A stretch of DNA of 64,000 bases from Isoetes taiwanensis (Eukaryota; Streptophyta; Lycopodiopsida; Isoetales; Isoetaceae): positions 145,818-209,817 of the forward strand of contig JAJEKV010000197.1 in assembly GCA_021234155.1 (NCBI GenBank), in the 5' to 3' direction. The position numbers were made by a program, and so were the translations under genes. This document shows positions 57,751 through 64,000 of this stretch, piece by piece (within the stretch, counting starts at the first letter, position 1; each line of letters begins with the position of its first letter). Below the pieces are notes generated by a model. It had not been told where the DNA came from. It searched no databases and saw only the letters and a program-made list of their open reading frames with translations.

Positions 57751-59221
57751 TAATATTCGTTTTTTCCATGTATTATAGCGTTTGGTTCATGTTTTGTTGC
57801 AAGCCATCGATGTGGAGAATATTCCTGGCATTGTACCAGATCGATGGCCCACATCATTTACAACTAAAGCGAGACAAACTTTTCCAATGGTGCACCTTGA
57901 CCTCAATGGTCTAATACCACAATATCATTAAACGAGAGAATTTACATAAGCCTTGGTACGCACAAAATCAGCCTTATCTGCAACTCCTCCTACTGTCACA
58001 ATATCCTGCCAAACCAATTCGCAAACAATTTAATAGAAAGAACAATATGCCTCCAGACTAAAGGAACTCTGGTTGGCAGTACTTCTTAGAAACCCATTTT
58101 GAAGAAAGAGTCGAAACCCATCTTGAAGAAGGAATCGGTGCAGTGCCATAAACAAAATTACCATCTCAAAAGTTCATGTATCAAGAATCGATCCTGTTTT
58201 AAGGCAAGTTTTAAGCTGCCGAAAATGTGTCTGAAGGGTGGCCTGTTGAAGGAGCAAATCAGAAAACGGCCGGCAGTAAAGCCACGCTTACGTCTCTTGA
58301 TTGTAGACAAAAACTAAGGCATGGCATACTGGTTTCCAGTCCTCTAGGGGACTGTGAAGGAGGATGCGCCTGCACTTTGCATGTAGGGGCTTCTTAGATT
58401 TCGTAGATTCATAAAGCCCAGCTTACTCTAAATTCCAAATTCAATACGACACCGACCCTCTTCTCGGATCAATGGCAGCCATAAAAAATTTGGTGCTTAC
58501 CTGAGCTTGAGTTTTGTGCAGTCGATCCTTGCACACATCCGGCCGCCATCTGTAGCTTTAGTACTACTTTAGCAGATTCGCATTCCGGCATAAATCCGGC
58601 ACAGACACTTCTGGGATCAACGGCAGACATAAAAATATTGGTATACCTGAGAGATTTTTGAAATTAACAATATACTGAGAAGAGCGAAGGTTCGTAAGCC
58701 TGTCCAGTGTTGCAACCCAAACTGATATCGCCTGCCCAAACTGCCTGCACATAAGGCCCCTGTTTTGGGGTCTGCAACATAATTGTCTAAAAAATCTACG
58801 AGGTGAAGTGAGGTGAAGTATTACGACACATTGCAGAGCATAATTGCTATAGCAAGTCCATTGGGCACATATTATCTCTTCTCATCTGCATCCTGCAGCC
58901 TTTCAGCGCTAACAGCAGAGAAATCACAGTGGGTCGTCTCCAACATGCCGAAGCGCCCGCCTACCTCTCCCAGAGGCCTCCCTCTGTACACACACCACAG
59001 GGCAGCGATCCAAATGGCTCGTGCCTTCCAAATTGGGATTCCTGGAATTCAACCCTTGCAACAAAGGCCCATGCAAAAAGCGACCTCCAGACCTCCCAAA
59101 ATAGCATGAAACAGTGAAGCTGCTCTCACATGGCAAATTATACCCTTTTGAATACAATACTATACGGAAATCATAGTCCAAACCACTACCTGAAAACCCT
59201 CCCCCAACCCAAAACGAAAAT
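57751..59221. other. No gene recognised
   Basis: A 98-codon frame at 58,813-59,109 contains a Pro/Arg-rich part (NMPKRPPTSPRGLPLYTHHR) that looks more protein-like than the flanks. I cannot place it and see no partner exons. Confidence 0.35.
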
Positions 59222-59595
59222 AGCACACTATATAGGATATTGTGCTTATTGAAAAATATATAGTAATATATGGAGAGGGCATTTTTCATAAAAAAATGCA
59301 TATTAATAGATTTAATGCATAGGTCTAATAGGCTCTCGTAGGTTATAATGTGCATTATAGGTGCATATGTTGCTATTTACATATGCATTAGGCATTACTC
59401 TTTACATAGCTAAATATGAGCCCAATGGTCCCCTCTTCATATAGCTATATGGTATGGTCCCATTAGAAAGGGGAGGGTCCATTGGATATGTGTCCATTAG
59501 ATAATACATGGGAGGGTCTATTTTTCATGGAAAATAATAGGAAATTTATGGGGAGGGTATTTTTCATAGAAAATACATAGGATGTTTGAAGGTTA
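59222..59595 (+). repeat. Relatives of the 57.4-57.75 kb AT-rich repeat
   Basis: The block from about 59,229 copies GGATATTGTGCTTATTGAAA through GGAGAGGGCATTTTTCAT nearly exactly. The rest up to the palindromic satellite holds weaker versions. Confidence 0.7.
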
Positions 59596-59599
59596 TTCA

Positions 59600-60165
59600 T
59601 TTTCGACCTTCTCGGACTCGAGCTTTGAAATTGCCCTTTGTTTACTCGGCGGGCCTTTTTCGACTCATGAGTCGAAAAGGCCCTAAAACCCATGCTTCGG
59701 CTTTGAATCGCCTTTCTCGACTCGCGAGTCGAAAGGCCTTCACCCCTAAAACTGCGTTTACGGCTTTGAAGCGCCTTTCGACTTCAGCGAGTGAGAAAGG
59801 CCTTCCCCCTAAAACCTGCGTTTTGCGGCTGAGCGCCTTTTCGACTTCGCTGAGTCGAAAAGGCAACCCTAAAAAACCGCGTTTTCGGCTTTGAGCGCCT
59901 TTCTCGACTTCGCAAATTAGAAAGACCTCCCCTGCGTTTTTTCGTTTTATACGCCTTTCGGCCGCGAAAGGCGCCACGACTAAAACTGCGTTTTTAAACT
60001 TTGCCTTTCTCGACTGCGGCGGTCCGGAAACCTGACCCTAAAACTGCGTTTTTTCGCTTTGGCTGCCTTTCTGTTCATGGTGAAAAGAATTTAAAACTGC
60101 GTTTTTAACTTTGAGCTGCCTTTCACCGACTCGGCGAGGTGAGAATACTGGCCTCTAAAAAGCGT
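59600..60165 (+). repeat. Palindromic satellite, about nine ~60-bp units with telomere-like CCCTAAAA
   Basis: Units begin with GCCTTT at about 59,653, 59,710, 59,774, 59,835, 59,897, 59,953, 60,003, 60,065 and 60,118. Each has a foldback core such as GCCTTTCTCGACTCGCGAG paired with TCGAAAGGC. Most then have CCCTAAAACTGCGTTTT and CGGCTTTGA. Divergence is by indels in the arm tips and loops, yet arms co-vary in several units. The array gives open frames on both strands by composition; I do not call a gene. Confidence 0.9.
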
Positions 60166-60870
60166 GTTTTATCTTAATTTTTGCCTTAGTATCACTTGAC
60201 TAACTTGACTAACCTTTTGCGGTCCTTATCTCGACCGGATAGTACATGCTTGGGAGCAATGAAAAGACCCAGTTCATTGAAGAAAGATGCCGAAGAGGGT
60301 GGTGACATCAGTTGGACATACAAGCACGTGGCCTATGAAGGAACTTCTCATACAAATTTCTATCGTCTGTAAGTTGGTCCGTGACTTGGACAGAGCTCCA
60401 CGCGCCGTTTGCACTAGGTGGTTCATGTGTGAAGAGGGTGTAATCATTGTGATAATACGACCACTATGGTCGCTTCACCCACTGTAATATATATTGTAAT
60501 GAGCCCATTTATAAATATAAGGTATCTCAAAAGTAGTATTTTTTGCTGATTAAGTAAACAATTTGCTTAATTTTTGTTAGAATTTGTGATCTCTTGTCTA
60601 CCCACCTAAGAAAATAGAGCCAAAATATCTTGGTAAAGGAATTCACCCTCACGCGAAGAACTCTTATTTTGAATGACAAATAAGCCCCAAAACAGGGACT
60701 CGACTCGCTATCCGACAAAAACTGGGAGAAAGCTTGGATGCACAGTAACAGACAAAAATTTGAATTAAGGACAGTTTTCGGGTCGGGGTGCTCCTTCTTG
60801 TGTAAAATAACAGAGTTCCGAAAAAAAGTGGGAATGGAATGAGTCCCACTTTAATTAAATACGATTAAAT
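60166..60870. other. No gene recognised
   Basis: No coding similarity, RNA gene or clear repeat between the satellite and the palindrome. Confidence 0.4.
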
Positions 60871-60955
60871 AGTTATGTTGACATACAGTTCATACTTTAA
60901 GCATTAAAGTATTATACTTTAATGCTTAAAGTATGAACTGTATGTCAACATAACT
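60871..60955. repeat. Perfect 85-nt palindrome (42-nt arms, 1-nt centre)
   Basis: Every base from 60,871 to 60,912 was checked against 60,914-60,955 and pairs without mismatch; the centre is T at 60,913. The left arm starts AGTTATGTTGACATACAG. The arms themselves contain a smaller palindrome (ACTTTAAGCATTAAAGT). Bases just outside (T at 60,870 and T at 60,956) do not pair. Confidence 0.97.
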
Positions 60956-62942
60956 TAACATACTCAAAACATAATGTAGTAGTCTCAAAAAGACTTTATA
61001 GCAGAGTACCTTAGTATGGAGAAATGTAGATCAAAAAACCAGCATGAGATCAAACCTCAGATCCCACTTTCAGCCTTAACTTCCATAGTAATGCAGTCAG
61101 TTTTCAACCATAGTCAAACTTTGATCTTGGTCACTATCGATTGTCAACCTCCAAGCTCACCTAATACAGTTTGCACAAAAGAAATACATTAAGAGGAGAA
61201 GCCCGTACCTGCAGCCAACCAATACATCATTAGCCTGATAAGGGTAAAGATGCAAGGGCCAAAAGGTACCTTAGGCTTCTCGGTTGTCAACCGATCACCT
61301 AATGTAGACCTTTTGCCCAAAAGATCAAATGAGCATGGCAGGAAATAAACTTAGTTTAAATATAAGAGAGAGAGAAAACTAATGTCCCATATAACATAAT
61401 GCAAATAAACTTTCTAAAGCAACACGGTTCAGAAATAAGTCTTGCATAATTAAGATAAACAACACTGTTATAACAAGGGCACTTATCCCAGTGATTATAG
61501 GTATTAGCCTTCCAAATGGAACATGCAAATGCTAAACTATGCATAATAGTCATCAAACTAACCAGTCCAATCAGGGTACTTCATATTCACTATCCACTGT
61601 GAAGAGGCTCTGTTATTGGAGTTAAATCACAGATTCTTAATACGAAATGGATGGTAAGCCCATTTCTACTGAAATACTTCCCTTGTTTTCACCATCAGTT
61701 TTAAGACGAATGGCTATCAGTCATAGTCATCTTTAGTATTTAAATCCTATCAGAGCACTCGCATCTCTATTTTATATGCCATTTAACCTTATCTAAGCAC
61801 AATGCACTAAAATACCTGAGTATCTTTAGTCTAAGACATCGTGTGATCTTCAATTTAAGTTTCTGGCTCTGCACAAATTGAGACGAATCTCCAAGGCTAT
61901 GCTTAAAAGGGCCACAGGTTCCCTTATTGGGCAGATGGCTACCTCTTCCGAACCTTCCATAATTGCATCCATGCTGCAGAATGGATCGCCCAAGGCAGCG
62001 TCTTACATGCAAGAAGCTAGATCCGCTTCCAAAAATGACCTTAAATATCTCCATATCAGAAATGGGAAGTGAACAGATGTAAAGGGATTTTTCAGCAGAA
62101 TCGTCAAAGGCAAACTGTATTGGAGATCAGAGCTTCTATTTATTGGCTGGCCGCCATAGCCCTGTTTGCCCCTTTTGCTTCAGCTCTCAAAAACTGTACT
62201 GCTCTTGTGAAGACTCGTAGACAGAATGCTAGCATCGTTTGCTAAGCCATGCTTTGCCCTACGACATATTATGCCATGCAGCGCCACATCAGAGTTTGCT
62301 TCTCATCAGAGAAGGTAAAAGGAGTGCCGTGATCAGGATATGGAGCACAAAAGTCCGTGCTCTGCTTGCTGGGGAAAACTAGTCAAGCTAGCTCACCATA
62401 TTGAAACTGTATATGCTGGCATAAACTCACCTATATGAGCCAATCATAATTATCCTCCCTTGGTTGAGCTAGACCATAGGAAAAATGTAAGAAAGTAGCC
62501 TTAATTTATGATGTCAGGAAGAAAAAATCAAAGCCACGGATTTGCCTCTTGAATTTTTCTGCCACAGATTTACTTTGAGATCTGCCTGGGTATGCTATGG
62601 AGTTGCCCTCCATAAATGGAAATAACATCAGTTTACTATTTGAGCGAATACTCAAACCATATATCCCAAATTTTGCCCATTGTAAATTAATGGTCCGAAT
62701 GTAAATTCAAAAAAGCCATGTTACTCAGCGTATAAAGCACGTCCTAAGAAGGACCATGGTCTTAAACATGTCAAAATAAACATCCCATTCTAGGAATATT
62801 TGAACACATAAATACGTATGAGTCCATACTTTAGGGATACACCAATCACCTTACATTACATTAAATGCAAGGCGAGACATATATTTTCACAACATGTATG
62901 ATCTGTATATGTTCTTATGTTTCGCGCTTATCCGCCCATCCG
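60956..62942. other. No gene recognised
   Basis: Open frames around 61,767-62,072 on both strands have no motif. The text is ordinary AT-rich intergenic DNA as far as I can see. Confidence 0.4.
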
Positions 62943-63220
62943 TTCGAGATCCGACGGCTCACGTGGGTTTGGGACGTATCCTACGGCCCAGATGGCATGG
63001 GAGTTTACGTATGTAATATGCACCATGCTCCTACGGTCCAGATTGATCTGATCCTGACCGTCGGTCCGAGATCCGACGGCTCACGTGGCTTGGGGGCACA
63101 TCCTACGGTCCACGTGGCTTTGGGAATTATATGTAATAGATCCTACGGCTCATATTGCTTTTATATGGTGAGATCTTGATCGTTGATCGAGTCTAAGATC
63201 CTAAGGCTCATATTGAATGC
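62943..63220 (+). repeat. ATCC(T/G)ACGG(C/T)(C/T)CA repeats, about seven units
   Basis: The core appears at about 62,949, 62,979, 63,030, 63,069, 63,100, 63,139 and (as ATCCTAAGGCTCA) 63,199. Between cores the word CACGTGG (an ACGT/G-box-type word) or CATATTG recurs. A reversed form (GACCGTCGGTCCGAGATC) occurs near 63,057. It lies next to a tRNA-derived head and upstream of a heat-shock-element cluster. Confidence 0.8.
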
Positions 63221-63260
63221 TCGTTCCTTAAGGAAAGGCTTTAAAATTTTTTTATGTTAT

Positions 63261-63322
63261 TAGGGGGATTCGAACCCTGATCCTCACCCCCCAAACCCCC
63301 CACTCTAACCACTAGACCAAGC
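63261..63322 (-). mobile_element. tRNA-derived head (SINE-like or tRNA pseudogene)
   Basis: On the minus strand GCTTGGTCTAGTGGTTAGAG starts it, giving an A-box-like TGGTCTAGTGG (63,309-63,319). A perfect B box GGTTCGAATCC follows (63,266-63,276). The middle is a G-rich run with no clear anticodon stem, and the ends do not pair as an acceptor stem. It is therefore not a functional tRNA. An internal RNA polymerase III promoter with non-tRNA text behind it is typical of plant SINEs, but no SINE tail was identified. Confidence 0.6.
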
Positions 63323-63342
63323 ATTAATTCTATGAATAATTT

Positions 63343-63390
63343 ATGTTTCAAATATACTTAAGGGTAATGTTTCAAATATACTTAAGGGTA
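63343..63390 (+). repeat. 24-bp tandem duplication
   Basis: ATGTTTCAAATATACTTAAG plus GGTA occurs twice, head to tail, without mismatch. Confidence 0.95.
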
Positions 63391-63432
63391 ATGTATTAAG
63401 ATAAGATAGACTATAATATTCTAGGATGTTTT

Positions 63433-63485
63433 GAAAGTTTCAAAATGTTCCAGAAAGTTCTAAAATGTTCTAGAAATTTCTAGAA
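63433..63485 (+). promoter_or_regulatory. Heat-shock-element cluster
   Basis: TTCcaGAAagTTC (63,448-63,460) and TTCtaGAAatTTCtaGAA (63,468-63,485) are perfect alternating nGAAn modules, three and four units. A looser GAAagTTTC precedes them. Arrays of three or more such units are the binding sites of trimeric heat-shock factors. A TATA box lies 86 bp downstream. Confidence 0.75.
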
Positions 63486-63570
63486 TGTAAGGGAATCCAG
63501 GAGAATTAAAGGGAATATAAGGACATGCTAAAACTGGAACAATGCGCCGTAGGACGTATTAATTTTCTTG

Positions 63571-63681
63571 TATAAGTATACATCAACGTTATTTATGGTG
63601 CACGTGTCGAATCCAGCAATGCTCTAATGTTTGGTTTCCGGCTTCGTGAATGACTCGTGAATTTCTGGTCGAATTACCCAG
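63571..63681 (+). promoter_or_regulatory. TATA box and probable first exon ending in a splice donor
   Basis: TATAAGTATA at 63,571-63,580 would place transcription start near 63,605. A strong donor ACCCAG|GTAAGAAA follows at 63,681/63,682. No ATG-started frame of note lies between, so exon 1 would be 5' UTR. The gene body is outside or near the end of the window, and its product is unknown. Between the donor and 64,000 I see no further exon. Confidence 0.5.
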
Positions 63682-64000
63682 GTAAGAAAAAAAATTTGTG
63701 TTGCGTCTCTCTGGCTTGGCTATGGCGTTCGAAAGGCAAGTCCAGATCTTTTCTGTGGTAATGAGCTTTTGTGGCCATTTTTTGACTGGGTTTTCTTTTA
63801 TTTTGTGGATACAGTTGTTGCCGGATTTCTCAGAAACGAAGGCGAGTTGAATCGGCAGCATTGCATAATGTATCCATCCACTTTATGCCCAAATAAACAG
63901 TGAAGAGCTTCGAAGATGCCATAGCCAGCCTCTTTGACCTCTATGGTTTTGCCATAGTTGCGGGGCCGATTCTCTCTACTTTGCTAGAAATGGCATAAGC

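Noticed and set aside
59586-59977. 100-codon frames on both strands in the palindromic satellite
   Set aside because: Unit lengths are not multiples of three throughout, and the repetitive peptide changes frame along the array. Composition explains the openness.
63261-63322. Functional tRNA gene
   Set aside because: The acceptor ends do not pair, there is no clear anticodon arm, and the middle is a G run. Only the A and B boxes are tRNA-like.
1-64000. CRISPR array, bacterial operon or organelle insert
   Set aside because: No regularly spaced identical repeats with unique spacers, no ribosome-binding-site-led gene runs, and no plastid or mitochondrial gene text was found on either strand.

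Overview
This window looks like repeat-rich nuclear DNA of a land plant with a large genome. The evidence is an L1-type (RTE/L1 clade, plant style) LINE family with a gag-like ORF1, a reverse transcriptase with YADD and a C-terminal zf-RVT knuckle. There are also decayed Copia and Gypsy pol fragments, a pentatricopeptide (PPR) fragment, a pseudogene of the plant-only DUF4378/VARLMG (TRM-like) family, and an intron-bearing pseudogene of ribosomal protein eL27 with telo-box motifs upstream. A gymnosperm or similarly bloated plant genome would fit, but nothing here fixes the species. I found no bacterial genes, no CRISPR array and no clearly intact host gene. The right edge carries what looks like the promoter and first exon of a gene that continues beyond the window.

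Layout. 1-9.4 kb: a PPR fragment (1.83-2.09 kb) and a long, frameshifted minus-strand TRM/DUF4378 pseudogene (4.66-8.62 kb) that keeps recognisable exon blocks from N- to C-terminus. 9.4-27.5 kb: old, dispersed repeats. These include a Copia RT remnant (minus, ~12.5-12.9 kb), a Gypsy RNaseH-integrase remnant (minus, ~17.3-18.8 kb), two pairs of inverted dispersed repeats, one direct pair, hairpins, and a GC-rich island at 25.1-26.4 kb. 27.5-34.6 kb: diverged repeats, the eL27 pseudogene (31.57-32.40 kb) and several short tandem duplications. 34.7-43.34 kb: the LINE cluster. 43.3-58 kb: an unidentified exon-like series, LINE ORF1/RT/EN scraps, a 534-bp tandem duplication, a TIR hairpin element, a Gypsy integrase tail, a LINE 3' tail and a 320-nt polypurine tract. 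58-64 kb: AT-rich tandem repeats, a palindromic satellite, a perfect 85-nt palindrome, ACGG-core repeats, a tRNA-derived head, and a heat-shock-element cluster with TATA box and splice donor.

The LINE cluster is the most informative part. One LINE (A) runs from about 34.7 to 43.34 kb and is split by a second, 5'-truncated LINE of the same family (B, 38,810-41,826), flanked by a 13-bp target-site duplication. Element A also carries a ~245-bp TIR element with a 9-bp target-site duplication in its ORF1 region and has lost its endonuclease region at a 32-nt T run. Both LINEs carry, just after ORF2 and in the +1 frame, an open third reading frame (ORF3) of about 120-127 codons. Its protein is collinear and gap-free between the two copies across the N-terminal half and is strongly conserved, and I do not recognise it. 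This ORF3 is the best candidate here for something not previously described.
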